Source: Physcia stellaris
Lineage: Eukaryota > Ascomycota > Lecanoromycetes > Caliciales > Physciaceae
Direction: 5' to 3'
Assembly (NCBI GenBank): GCA_018902385.1
Contig: JABSSW010000095.1
Span: 1-32,486, forward strand
Length of the DNA stretch: 32,486 nt
The translations under genes were made by a program, and so were the position numbers. The notes below the pieces were generated by a model that had not been told where the DNA came from, searched no databases, and saw only the letters and a program-made list of their open reading frames with translations. Shown in pieces: positions 18,969-29,746 of the stretch (position 1 is the first letter of the stretch; each line of letters begins with the position of its first letter).

Positions 18969-21900
18969 ATTTCATCAAATATTGATCGAAATTGATTTTG
19001 AATTGTGCATCGTTTGAATTGTTGTTTGATTGTCGATGCATATGATGAGTTTCGATTTTTGCAAATTTTAAAAACGAACGCAATCGCATATTCATTGTTA
19101 AAACGATGTCATATAATTCAGCAAAATAAATCGTGTATGACGTAATGAATTTCAAATACGTTTTCGTTGTAATAAATTTCGTTTTTGAAAATATCGTTGT
19201 TGTTTTTCATTTTTGTCGTTAATGTCGTTTTCATTTGTGTATATGTAATTGATCGAATTCGTTCTAATTGTATTTTGTGATATTTTTTTTTTTTTTGTTT
19301 TTCATGATACGTGTTGTTGACGATGTTCATCATGACAATGCGACAAAAAATAAAATTTTTTTATATCGTGTGTTTTGATGTTCGTTTTTTTTTCGAATTT
19401 ATTCATTAATTTTTCAATGAATTAACGTTTTTCGATTTTTGATGAAACGATCGCATATAATCGTGTCGTATGTTGAATTTGTTATTAATTTTATTGCGAA
19501 CGCATTGATGAGTTTGTTCAAACGTAAATGCATGAACATTGAATTGATTTCGATATTGAACGTTTTTTCGAAATCGTTTTGTATGTTTTCGTTATGATTT
19601 TTCGATTTGATATTAAACGTTCGTTAATTTTTTCGTTATTTTTTTGTTGTGATTTTTTTTTTCGTCGACGTATATCACATCGAACATGCGTATGAATTGT
19701 AAAACGAAAATCGTTTGATCATTTGTTTCATTTTCGAAAATTTAATATTTTATATAATGTCGTCAAAATTGCGTAATGTTTTTATTGATTTCAATGTTTT
19801 CGTTTTGTTTTGATTAATTTGTGTTTTTCAATTGAGTTTTCGTTCATTATGACGTTCAAATATTTCATTTTTTTGTTTGTTTTGACTTTTTGATTAAATT
19901 CAAAAATAATATCGATTCGATGTTGTTTGTTTTTTTTTTCGATCGAAATAAATGAATTGATATTTTGAAAATGCAAATTTCATTTCGTGTTTCAATGTTC
20001 ACGATACGCAAATTTTTTCGTGTGTTTTGATTATAATATCGTTGCATTTTTCGAAAATGTAATTTTTCGTCAACATTTTTACATCGTCGACGAATTCATT
20101 CGCTGAAATGTTTTTTTTTCAAAATTTTCAATAAAAATGCGTTGTAAAAAAAAAAAAAAATCGATGACATAAATGAATTTTGAAAAATATTTATAAATAT
20201 TTCGAATCATTCGATATCGTATTCGTTCGTTTTCAAAATCGTCATTTTATTGATCAAAAAAAAATTTATTTATTTTATTAATTTCTCGTCGAAACGTTTC
20301 GTTTTGAAATTGTGTAACAATTTTAATCGAATTATATTGTCGAAAACGTTCATCACGTCGAAAAACATGATCACGATTATCAATTTTTTATTTCATGTCG
20401 AATGTATACGTTTCATCATGTAATGTAATGCGTGTTTCGTAAACACGATTTTTTTGATTTCGAAAATGCGTGACAACAAATCGTGTTTTCGTCAAAAAAT
20501 TGATTCGTTTGATCAATATGAATTTAAATGAATTTGTTTATAATATTGAATAAAATTATTGATTTGTACGAAATCGTCATTTGAATAAATATTTTTGTTT
20601 GATTTACGTAATACGATCGTGATCGATTTTCGAAAATGTTTCGAACAATAATTTTCGTTCAAATTGACGTTGTATATACGTTGCAAATGTGATGCGATAA
20701 TGTCGTTTATTCATTTTTATATTTTATTGATTATGTCGTCGTCGTTTGAAATTTTATTCGAAATTTGTTTGATTATAATTTTCGTCATTTCGTGAAATTG
20801 TATGTTTTTCAATTTCAAATTTTGATTGTATGTGATTTTTTGTATGTCGATTAAAATTATTGTAAACGACGAAAAAAAAAATTTTTTCAATAATATGAAT
20901 GTTTTTTTGATTGAATCGATTTTTGACAACATAAATGAATGATCGTGTAATGTCGATAAACAAATTTTTTTCGAAATTTTATTTTTTGTTCATTTGCATG
21001 TTTTTTACATGTTGTTTGATGTATCACATCGTTCGTCGATTTTTTTTTATATTGTGTTTTCATGATTTTGAAAATTACGTGATTCAAACGATTTTTAATT
21101 TTTTTGTATTTTTTTCACAAATCGTCGATTTTGTCGTTTCGTTGATATTTTTTTTGATCGATTTGATCGTTTTCGATGTTTGTTTGCATTTTTCGATGAA
21201 TTTTGATTTCGCGTATACGTTCGATTTGTTAATTGAAACGATCGTTTCGATAATCGTTTGAATGATTTTTATCAATTTTTTGATTTGATCGTCGATTTTT
21301 TTTGTTTGATTGTTGTACGTGTCGTTGTTGAAAATGAACGTTTCGTTATTCGTTATTTTTGTTTGCAATTTTTCGCGTAATATATCGATATTCGTTTTCG
21401 TTCAAATTTTTGTAATTTTCGACGTGATCGTTTTTGTACGCAAATTCAATATCGTTTTGATTGAACGATAATTCGAATGATTGTTCATGTTTTCGTCGAT
21501 GTCAATTTCGATCATGTTGTTTCGAAACAACGATATTGCGTATGTAAAATCGATCGTGTTTTCGTTCGTGTGTTTATTTCATGTAATTAATTCGATTGAT
21601 GTGATTTTTTCAATTTGTATTTTTTTATCGTGATTATGAGTTCGTATGCGTTCGTGTTTGTTTTCACATGTAATTTTTTTCAATTGAAATGATGTAAATT
21701 AAAATTTTTTACGACGACGTGTTTTTCGTTGATTTTTTTGCATCGCGTTTTTAAAATTGAATATCGCGTTGAAATTTTCGTTGTTTTTGTATGAATTATA
21801 CATGTTATGAATATTAATAATTTTGTCGTTCGCGATTTGCATTTTTAAAAAATCAAATTTTTGTTGTGAAACGTGTGAAAATATTCGATTTTCGTTATTT

Positions 21901-22263
21901 TTTTGTTAATCGATATGCACATTTTCGTGATTGCATCGAACATGTACAATAATTCGAATTGTTGCGAAAATTTGTTGTTTGTCGTGAATTGAAATGAGTT
22001 TTTCATGATTTTTGCATGATCAATATATCGAATTTTTTTATGTTTTTGTTTCGAACAGCGATATCATGATTTGAATTTTCGAATTGTTGACGTTGTATTG
22101 TAATATCGATAATGTGTCGTTTTTAACATTTTTTCACGATTTTAAATTTCGTATTTCGATTCGTGACGTCAAATAAAAATGTTTTGATAATCGTGAATGA
22201 AAAACTTTTTTTCTTTTTCAAATTTTTTTTTTTTTTTTTGATTTTTGATGTTTTTTTATTTTT
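18969..22263. repeat. Hypermutated T-rich sequence, right arm of the unidentified element
   Basis: 3.3 kb with GpG and CpC almost missing, very few CpT and ApG, and abundant CpG, TpG and T runs. TpA is scarce, unlike classical RIP output. Minus-strand frames around 18,958-19,333 and 19,791-20,047 are partly open, but the translation is dominated by Lys, Asn and Ile and no family is recognisable. No LTRs or inverted repeats bounding the whole 15,690-22,263 unit could be found by eye. The block ends near 22,263, where CT and AG dinucleotides reappear. Confidence 0.7.
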
Positions 22264-23262
22264 TGTTATGACATTGACATATTGACATAGCTAGCTAGAT
22301 GATTAGTAGATGATTGTCTCGAAATCATAGTATCTTGACACGTGTAGTATTTAGTCAAGCAATCTTTTTTAACTAGTCAATTCATTCTTTTTACATCATA
22401 CAATTCTGTATCATAACATATGATAGCATTATCAAATTTTGTTTTGTATCATTGATTGTTGACAAATCGATCAAATGTTTTTTTAACATTTGTTTGTTAA
22501 AATATCAAAATCAAATTCAACATCAAACGATTCGACACATTCGATCAATCAATTATCAATTCGTTCGTTTCGTTGCATTTTTCTGTATTTGATTTCGAAT
22601 TGCAATCTGATTTACTTATCACGATATTTTCGTAAGTGAACGAATTGCTTTTTACGTTTACTAGTCAACACGATATCGTCGTCGTCAGCAATATTAACAG
22701 TTTGATTTACTTATCGCATCAAACATCGAATTCTGCTCAAAAAGTGAATGACTATTTATCAATTGAGTGTCTTTTTGCTTTGTGAAACGAGTTTGTCAGC
22801 AATTTCGCCATTTTGTGTGCGTATTTTCCGACTATTGATCAGAAAATTTCGCATTTGTCTCACAATGTAACACAAACAGTGACAAAGTGAATGATTCAAA
22901 GCATTTTTTCTTTTTTTTTTTTCTTCAGTCTTTCATTTCATTCGCAATTTTATCACTCGTTATTTGTTGTATCTGTTGATTTCTTCGTTGCAATTCGCAC
23001 GTTTGTTCGCACGTTGACATCAGTTCGTTGACTATTATGCATTCGTTGTTTCAATTCATTAACTATCGTACGTACAACTCGCACGCTGATTCGTACGCTG
23101 TAATTATACGTTCGTTGTCTGTTCGTACGCTCGCTAGCATGTTACAGTTCGTACGCTGATTATCGTACATCTCTTTGACGTGTATTTCGTTCGTTTCTGT
23201 ATCAATTGTACGTTTTATCTTAGTTCAAGCTGACATCTTTTTCAGTAGATTCGAATATAATC
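22264..23262 (+). repeat. 5' region (possible LTR and leader) of Ty3/gypsy element B
   Basis: This is the left flank of the chromovirus insertion and joins 29,976 directly. It may begin with an LTR: TGTTATGAC at 22,264 and TAACA ending at 22,872 would give about 609 bp with TGTTA/TAACA ends. No second copy lies inside the window, so this is unproven. From 22,990 to 23,170 short motifs (TTCGTACGCTGAT, CGCACGCTGATT) recur irregularly. No coding frame is convincing. Confidence 0.45.
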
Positions 23263-23267
23263 AGTAG
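23263..23267 (+). repeat. Target-site duplication AGTAG, left copy
   Basis: AGTAG directly precedes the chromovirus LTR and is repeated at 29,971-29,975 directly after it. Confidence 0.95.
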
Positions 23268-23491
23268 TGTTACGAGCATGCCTGGCAGGTAGATCTGACA
23301 GATAGGTAGTTGATATGATATGTGATCGGGCAACGAACTATGCTCTAATTCTACGTTGAAACTAGCGTGATTTGAGGCTTGGCGTCGCACACTGCTTGCA
23401 ATTCCAACATTTTGTATCTATTTGTTTCTGCAGACTTATTATTTTCGTCTAGCTAGTCAATATTACGTCTATTCAAGCACGGCTCATGATA
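23268..23491 (+). repeat. 5' LTR of the chromovirus
   Basis: 224 bp from TGTTACGAGCATG to GGCTCATGATA. It differs from the 3' LTR at 25 positions, all transitions. Six of these are mutated in this copy and nineteen in the other. Confidence 0.97.
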
Positions 23492-23938
23492 TTACAATAA
23501 GTTTTCAATTTCTATCGCTCGTCGTGATACGCGAGCGTTCAAAAATAAGACTTCAGATCGACTAAATCCTTCTGACGAGACAAACGACGAAAAGTTCTGT
23601 TGATCAGACAAACGATCAAAAGTTCTTCTGACGAGACATCTGACGAAAGTCGTGAAATAACAAGTCGAATCTTCACGCAATCGACGATAGAAGACGAGAA
23701 CTGACACGATTAACTTTCTTTCTTTTTATCATCTTCAATTTTTCATTTTCAGCTATGGTTCGAAGTCATCACGAAACAATTTCTCTCGGATTTTTTATTT
23801 CGATGAAACAACGCTTTAGAACGCTACGTGTCAACGTGAATCGTATGCTGCATTTAAATTAACGACAACTTTTCTGACGAAAATTTCGCTGATCAATTCA
23901 AACGTCGTCGATCTGTATCAACGGTCGAATTCATAGAA

Positions 23939-25219
23939 GTGAAAAATGACGAAGTCACTCACTTTCTGAATATCGTCATCATCGGTCAGTTGAAGTGGTG
24001 GGTCAATCATAGAGTCGTCGATTTTTTAAAGGAATTTGATCGATTACGCATCGATCGTGATAATTATTTGGACGCTTTGGTTCAATATCAGAATTTGTAC
24101 AATATTGTCAGCGTCGATCGTGACGAGCTGGTCAATACGAATGTCGAGTTAGATGAGGTGCGTCGAGAGTTGGATATCTTGAAGAGCGAATACGAAAGGC
24201 AACGTGATTTATTCTTGATCAAGCAAAAGGATTACATTTTTTTGAAGAAAGATCACGACGTTTTGCTGATCAAGACTCGCGGTCGTACACGAGGCTCTGG
24301 CGTCGGCGATGAAGGGAGCGACGATGAGGTCAGCGTAATTAGTTTTTCTCAGAAGAACAAACGACGCTTCAAAGCACACTCAGATTCTTTTAAGTTCATC
24401 GATGGAGTAGAATTCATCTGGCGTGTCTGGAAGACAAAGGTACACGATAAAATGACGGTCAACGTTGATCATTACGACACGGACATGATCGCAGTCATTA
24501 TTGTGATTGGCTGAACTGAGAGTGATGTCGATGATCACATACAATCGGTTCGTGACATTGATATGAATCATTTCAAAATCTGACATATGATGTTGAAATT
24601 TTTGGACACTATTTACGAAAATTCTGATTTCAAACGCAATATGCGTAATCAATTTCGAGCATTGATCATGAGTACTCAGAACTTTCAGTTTTTTTTTTAT
24701 TTCATTTTTTTCGTCTTAGCAATTCAACTGGCTATAGCGAAATCATCAAGATCGAGAAATTGATGAACAAAATCTTCTGAAATTTGAAAAAAGCGATGAG
24801 TGTATATTCACGTGAATTCATCACGTTCGATGAGATTCGAATCATTTTGCAGCAAATATACAATCGGCAATCGAGTTTTCGAAAAGAAAAGATCGCGACA
24901 CGTCAGCAACGTTCTGAATTGTCTCAGTTCAGATCAATTTCTGTCGCTTCGATCTCGATGTTTTTTACGAAATCTGTTATTTCGATTTTCTTCGTGAAGT
25001 CTGTCGTTCATTTTCATCTCAGCGTTGAAATCAAAACTCATGATTCGATGACAGACAAATTGATCGTCACGAGCAAATGTTTCACATGCGATGAAATCGA
25101 TCACGTATGAAGAGTGTGTTCGAACGCTCACAAACATCAAAAGCGTCATTGACACAAAATGCAAATGTTTTACATGAACATGATCAGCGAGTCGAGCGAA
25201 TCTGACTCGGAAAATTGAT
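23939..25219 (+). pseudogene. Chromovirus gag: coiled coil, capsid-like region, zinc knuckle
   Basis: The first open stretch (to 24,514) encodes a charged, probably coiled-coil segment (RRELDILKSEYERQRDLF). A family-typical capsid start follows: FIDGVEFIWRVWKTKVHDKM and TVNVDHYDTD. Later pieces include RNQFRALI near 24,650 and a nucleocapsid knuckle at 25,078-25,119 with spacing CX2CX4HX4C (CFTC-DEID-H-V*RV-C). Knuckle glycines are Asp here and one position is TGA, as expected from GG to GA change. No ATG start is certain: the open frame from 23,939 begins with GTG and continues upstream. GG and AG are kept in 23,940-24,440 while CC and CT are depleted, indicating top-strand mutation in this patch. 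Confidence 0.8.
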
Positions 25220-25289
25220 AATTCACATCAAAACGCGATTGATGAGTGTTTAAAAATTTTTCTACTCATCATGACGAATTGTTTGACTT

Positions 25290-25735
25290 TTTTGTCAGAC
25301 GATTTTTAGTCATCAATTGTACGTTGTCATTCAACGATAATAAACATAAATTAGAAACTTTAATAGACATTGATGCAACTGATTATGTTTTATTGATAAA
25401 AAAAATTGCGCAACTTGTATGCAACATGCTGAGCGTAATTTCGTATTTCTACTAAAATCGAAGTTCATTATCGGATTCGACGATCGTCAGACTTTTTCAA
25501 TAACTCATGTCATTTATTTCAAGCTGACAATTGATCTGCATTTCGAGTTGACAACTTCTTTGTTCATCATCGATCTGAACAATCATTCGATAATTCTAGA
25601 AAAATCGTGAATGAACAAGCATGAAGTTATTCTGAATATGATTTACGATAAACTGATTTTCAAATCGTTCAAATGTAATCATCATGATAATATATTCATC
25701 AAAACAATGCAGACTCGACGTTTGAAAATTCCTGA
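25290..25735 (+). pseudogene. Chromovirus retropepsin (aspartic protease)
   Basis: The active-site region reads TLIDIDATDYVLL; the DTGA motif of retropepsins is DIDA at 25,366-25,377, explained by ACT to ATT (CpT) and GG to GA. The following conserved segment (FIIGFDDRQTFSITHVIY, then TSLFIIDLNNHSIILEKS) lies in another frame and ends where relatives have GKPWMNKHG: here EKS, TGA (25,608-25,610), then MNKHE. The Gly to Glu, Pro to Ser and Trp to stop changes are each a CC or GG context change. The enzyme is non-functional. Confidence 0.85.
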
Positions 25736-26199
25736 TCCAAATCGTCGATGAGACGTATCTAGTCGACGTCGCGATGCTTTTATCGAAAACAAATAACGCG
25801 AAACATATTGCTGCAATAGAATCTCGATATACGATTTTATTTCGTTCGCAATTTAGCTTTTCAACGTTCTATGTACAGGACGAATCAAACGTATTCGATT
25901 CAGAATGTTTCGATTGTTTTACTCACTCGAAAGTCGATCAAGATGACGAGTCGTTCGTCGTTGAATCAGATCATTCAAAAATTGATATCACAGCGACTAC
26001 GAAAACGACATTCGTCAAAAAAAAAATTTGAAAAGACAACGCAACAAACGTTGAAAGATCAAAAACAACAATTCGAAATTTTTTCATTCTCGAGACTGAA
26101 TTCAGACGATTCGATGAATATCGCGATGATTGATGCGATTTTTTTGTTTATTCGTCGACTTCAAAGATCGAAAGCAAAAATGCAATGCTTTTTCATTAC

Positions 26200-27110
26200 G
26201 ATCAATCAAATCGATTTCGCACTCAAGACGTTGCGAACAAATTTTGAATCGTTGGAGGTTGTCGCCATGATCAAGGAGATTCTGGAGCACGAGCAGGTCA
26301 AGTCGATTCTTGAACGTATAATGGAGAAGGTATCGAAGTACTTCAGACATTTGTCAGAAGTATTCGATTTCCAGAAGGCAACTGAATTGTCGTCGCATCG
26401 AATTTACGATCACAAAATCGAGTTTTTAAGCGATAGCAGTACATTGTCTCGAAGTCGAGTATATTTTTTGTTCGAACTCAAGCTTCAGAAACTCAAGGAG
26501 TATTTGGAGGATAATTTTCAGAAGGGTTTCATCGTATTCAGTCAAGCAGCATACGTCTCGTTCGTTTTATTTGCAATCAAGTCAAATGATCAATTACGTT
26601 TGTGTGTGAATTATCGACGACTTAATCACATCACGAAACGCAATCGATATTTCATTTTCTTGATCGAAAAGACTTTAGCTAGAATGCAAAATTGCAAGTA
26701 TCTGATCAAGCTGAATATCATATCGATTTTCAACAAGCTTCGAATGAATGAAAAAAATGAAAAATTCATCACATTCGTTACTTTCATGAGATCGTACAAA
26801 TATCGAGTATTACTTTTCGGATTGATCAACGAATTCGCGAATTGACAATATTACATGAACGATTTGCTGTTCAGCTTTCTGAACGATTTCTGTCAAGTCT
26901 ATCTAAATGATATTTCATTTACAACAAATTCAAAAAAGCACATCGTTCACGTTCGTAAAATGCTAAAGAAATTCAAAAAAAGCCGAATTACAGATGAATA
27001 TTGAGAAGTGCGAATTTTTCAAGAAAAAAATGACATTCTTGAACGTCATATTATCGATGAATGATCTTCGCATGAATTCGAAAAAAATAAAAGTCATTGT
27101 CAATTGAGAA
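26200..27110 (+). pseudogene. Chromovirus reverse transcriptase
   Basis: The domain is clear: HRIYDHKIEFL, NFQKGFIVFSQAAYVSF, LRLCVNYRRLNHITKRNRY, the palm segment LIKLNIISIFNKLRM, FGLINEF and DDFCQ-type FLNDFCQVYLND. The first catalytic Asp is Asn (26,714-26,716) by GG to GA, and YxDD is YLND (26,900-26,911) by AG to AA. TGA replaces the Trp expected in the TWQ motif (26,843-26,845) and the one after IVN (27,105-27,107). A patch at 26,255-26,530 keeps many GG; flanking parts have lost them. Both active-site changes alone would abolish activity. Confidence 0.92.
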
Positions 27111-27159
27111 CGCTTTACAAATCTGAAAAAGTGCAAATTTTCGTGAATTTCGTCAATTT

Positions 27160-27760
27160 CTACAGACGATTCATCCGTGACTTCTCGAAAAAGATTCGAG
27201 TTCTCACTCGAATGATCAAAAAGCTCGTGGATTTCGAATGAATTGTTGAAACCGAAAAGATCTTCAATCTCTTCAAAAAGACGATGATCGAAACTCTCAT
27301 ATTACGACATTACGATCGAATCAAACAAATCATTCTGAAAACTGATTTTTCTGATTACGTCAATGCGAAAGTATTATCTCAATACGACGACGAAAAAGTT
27401 CTGCATTTCGTTGTCTTTTATAGTCGCAACATGATTTCAGTCGAATGCAATTACGAAATTTATGACAAAAAGTTGTTGATCATTATTCGTTGTTTAGAAG
27501 CACTGACGTTCTGAGTTTGAAAACATTGAAAAATCGATCAAAATCTTCATCGATCACAAAAATCTGAAAATTTTCATGACGTCAAAGAAACTAACTTTTC
27601 GTCAAGCTCGTTGGACAAAAACTCTCTCGAAGTTCAATATTGTCATTCAATTTCAGTTCGAGACTCAGAACGTTAAAGCAGATGTTCTGATTCGTATGTT
27701 GATTCACGATCAAAGGACGATATTGACGAACGGCATCAATATCGAGAGCAGGTATTGTTT
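27160..27760 (+). pseudogene. Chromovirus RNase H
   Basis: After the RT connection (NFVNFYRRFIRDFSKK) the frame meets TGA at 27,239-27,241 in the FEW motif. The RNase H then reads LKTDFSDYVNAKVLSQYDD, HFVVFYSRNMISVECNYEI, YDKKLLIIIRCLEALTF and FIDHKNLKIFM. Three TGA codons (27,512-27,514, 27,518-27,520, 27,527-27,529) interrupt the last part, the first where relatives have EEW. RQARWTKTLSKFNIVI keeps one Trp codon. The domain is recognisable but interrupted. Confidence 0.88.
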
Positions 27761-29026
27761 ATTTCGAAACGACTCGAGATTCACGCGATGAAGACTGACG
27801 AATTTATTTATGAACGAATTTTTGCTGTCAACAGAACTGACGATGATTGCACGACTTATCGTGAAATCATCGAACAAAATTTCATTTCAATGAATGAAGT
27901 TGATTTACGAAACTGCATTGAAAAGGACGGCGTTTTGTATCGAGGAGATCGACTTTGGGTGCTCGTCGATGTTTTTTTACTCGTTGATCTTCTCAGGGAA
28001 ATTCATGAATTTTCTGTCTCGGGGCATTCAGGTTTTAATCGCATGGAGGATTTTATACGTCGCGACTATTATTGGCTCAACATGCGCAAGGCGGTTCGTC
28101 GATACGTACGTAATTGTCATGAATGTCAACGCACGAAGGTCTTCAGGGATCGCAAGAACGGCTTACTTATTTTTTTGGTCATATTTTTGCAACGTTGGAT
28201 CGACATATCAATGGATTTCATCATCGGGTTGCTCGACGTTCACGGTCATAATGTCATATGCACGATAATTGACAGGCTTAGCAAGGAACGTCATTACGTG
28301 TTTTGTATCGTCAACGACGAGGGTATCAGTGTTGAGGTCACGGTCAAAATACTCATCAATTACGTATTTCGTACACATGGGCTATTTTTCTCGATAACGT
28401 TTGATCGAGGCTTTCAGTTCATATCGCTCGTTTGGCAGACATTCTGTCGAATTCTCGGCATCAAGTGTAAGTTTTTCACCGTTTTTCATCCAGAAATCGA
28501 TGGGCAAATCGAGAGAGTCAATCAGGATATCGAAAGACAGTTGCGGCAGTATTGCAATTACATGCAGAACGATTGGGACGTCTGGTTGTTCATGGTCGAG
28601 TTTGCAGACAACAACGCAGTATTTGCAACAACAGAGCTATTTTCATTTTTCATCAATAAAGACTTTCATTTTCGTATGAGCTTTTCATCAGATTTTATCT
28701 CGTATGTTACAACGAGGGAGCGGCTTCTGGTCGTCAAGGCAGAGGATATTATCGGCACAATGCAAAATATTCTCAATTACGTACGAGATCATGCAGAGGT
28801 GGTTCAGAAGCGTATGACAGTTCAAGTCAACAAGCATCGAAAGGTCGTAGAGTACGTCGAAAGAAATTTCGTCTTTTTCGATCGACGAAACATCAAGACG
28901 GTCAGGTCGTTTGACAAGCTCGATGACAAAAAGTTAAATTTTTATAAAATATTACAACGTATGAACAATTCATATCGATTCGAGTTGTCTGAAATCATGC
29001 ATATTTACGATGTGTTTCACTGTTGA
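27755..29026 (+). CDS. Chromovirus integrase, long open frame retained
   Basis: The 423-codon frame contains the N-terminal HHCC zinc region (HEFSVSGHSGFNRM, then RNCHECQRTK) and a catalytic core with all three acidic residues: Asp in ISMDFI (28,214-28,216), Asp in ITFDRGFQF (28,403-28,405) and Glu in DGQIERVNQ (28,511-28,513). A C-terminal region ends IYDVFHC before TGA 29,024-29,026. The sequence is heavily mutated, but on the top strand: CC and CT are depleted while GG, AG and Trp codons remain, so no stops arose. The open frame is therefore a result of mutation context and need not mean selection. A few conserved Pro positions are Ser or Leu, so function is doubtful. Confidence 0.9.
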   Translation: MFISKRLEIHAMKTDEFIYERIFAVNRTDDDCTTYREIIEQNFISMNEVDLRNCIEKDGVLYRGDRLWVLVDVFLLVDLLREIHEFSVSGHSGFNRMEDFIRRDYYWLNMRKAVRRYVRNCHECQRTKVFRDRKNGLLIFLVIFLQRWIDISMDFIIGLLDVHGHNVICTIIDRLSKERHYVFCIVNDEGISVEVTVKILINYVFRTHGLFFSITFDRGFQFISLVWQTFCRILGIKCKFFTVFHPEIDGQIERVNQDIERQLRQYCNYMQNDWDVWLFMVEFADNNAVFATTELFSFFINKDFHFRMSFSSDFISYVTTRERLLVVKAEDIIGTMQNILNYVRDHAEVVQKRMTVQVNKHRKVVEYVERNFVFFDRRNIKTVRSFDKLDDKKLNFYKILQRMNNSYRFELSEIMHIYDVFHC

Positions 29027-29094
29027 TTTTTGCGCAAAGATCTTCGTGACCCACTCGAAAATCAAATCAATGAATTTTCTGATTCTGTCATAGT

Positions 29095-29250
29095 CAACGA
29101 AAATTTCGAATGAAAAATGAACGATATTTTGAAATCTCGATATCACTACAATCGCTTTCAGTATCGTGTCAATTGATCGAACTGATCGCATGATCGAACA
29201 TGATATTATGTCGACAACGAAAAGTTTGATAATGTTCGCGACGTGATGAA
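29095..29250 (+). pseudogene. C-terminal chromodomain of the chromovirus
   Basis: In frame after the integrase come NDILKSRYHYNRFQYRVN, TGA, SN, TGA, SHDRT, TGA, YYVDNEKFDNVRDV. This matches the chromodomain pattern with Trp in the places now TGA (29,174-29,176, 29,183-29,185, 29,201-29,203; also 29,111-29,113 before the domain). Chromodomains of such elements bind methylated H3K9 and steer integration into heterochromatin, which fits the nested location. Confidence 0.85.
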
Positions 29251-29730
29251 CGATTTTCATCGCACTCATTTCACGATTGCAAATTCAAAATCGTTCAAAA
29301 CGTTGACTTCAATATCTCAAAACGTCGTCAACGGATTCGATTTTTCAACGAATCGTCGTCGCTTTCGAAAAAAGATCGTCATGTTGACATTAATCGAGAC
29401 TACATTCGATTAAAACCTGAAAGTCTCGAATTCAGTACACTCATCTCGATTTCATTTTCGCAACGTTTTCGCAATTTCTAATCTTCGTTATCGTCTCGAT
29501 GTTACTTACAGTCAGAACTTACGTCGCATGAAGGATTGAATCGTGTCAAAAACATCTTCAAAAACTGTTGTCAGATTTTATCGAGCTTTGAAGCAATAAC
29601 GGAACATCTGAAAATGAAAGATGATGATCGTGAAATTTCTGAATTTTGCAAACATTCAAATCAATCAGCAAGATTCTCAACAAAATTTTTCAATCTCGAA
29701 GTAACAACGGATCGTCGAAACGACGCTCGC

Positions 29731-29746
29731 GAAGAAAAAAAGATAG
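29731..29746 (+). promoter_or_regulatory. Polypurine tract of the chromovirus
   Basis: GAAGAAAAAAAGATAG directly abuts the 3' LTR and is purine except for one T; it is the expected primer site for plus-strand synthesis. Confidence 0.8.

Noticed and set aside
20935-21368. Open frames on both strands in the T-rich block (Phe/Ile-rich plus, Lys/Thr/Ile-rich minus)
   Set aside because: Low-complexity translations expected from CpY-depleted sequence with few stops; no domain is recognisable.
23268-23491. Common origin of the chromovirus LTR and the gag-only element LTR, since both start TGTTACGA
   Set aside because: Similarity ends after eight bases; lengths (224 and 162 bp) and interiors differ.
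28401-28679. Second-frame ORFs within the integrase region (also 27,894-28,268)
   Set aside because: They are shadows of the integrase frame, whose catalytic residues are in the other frame.
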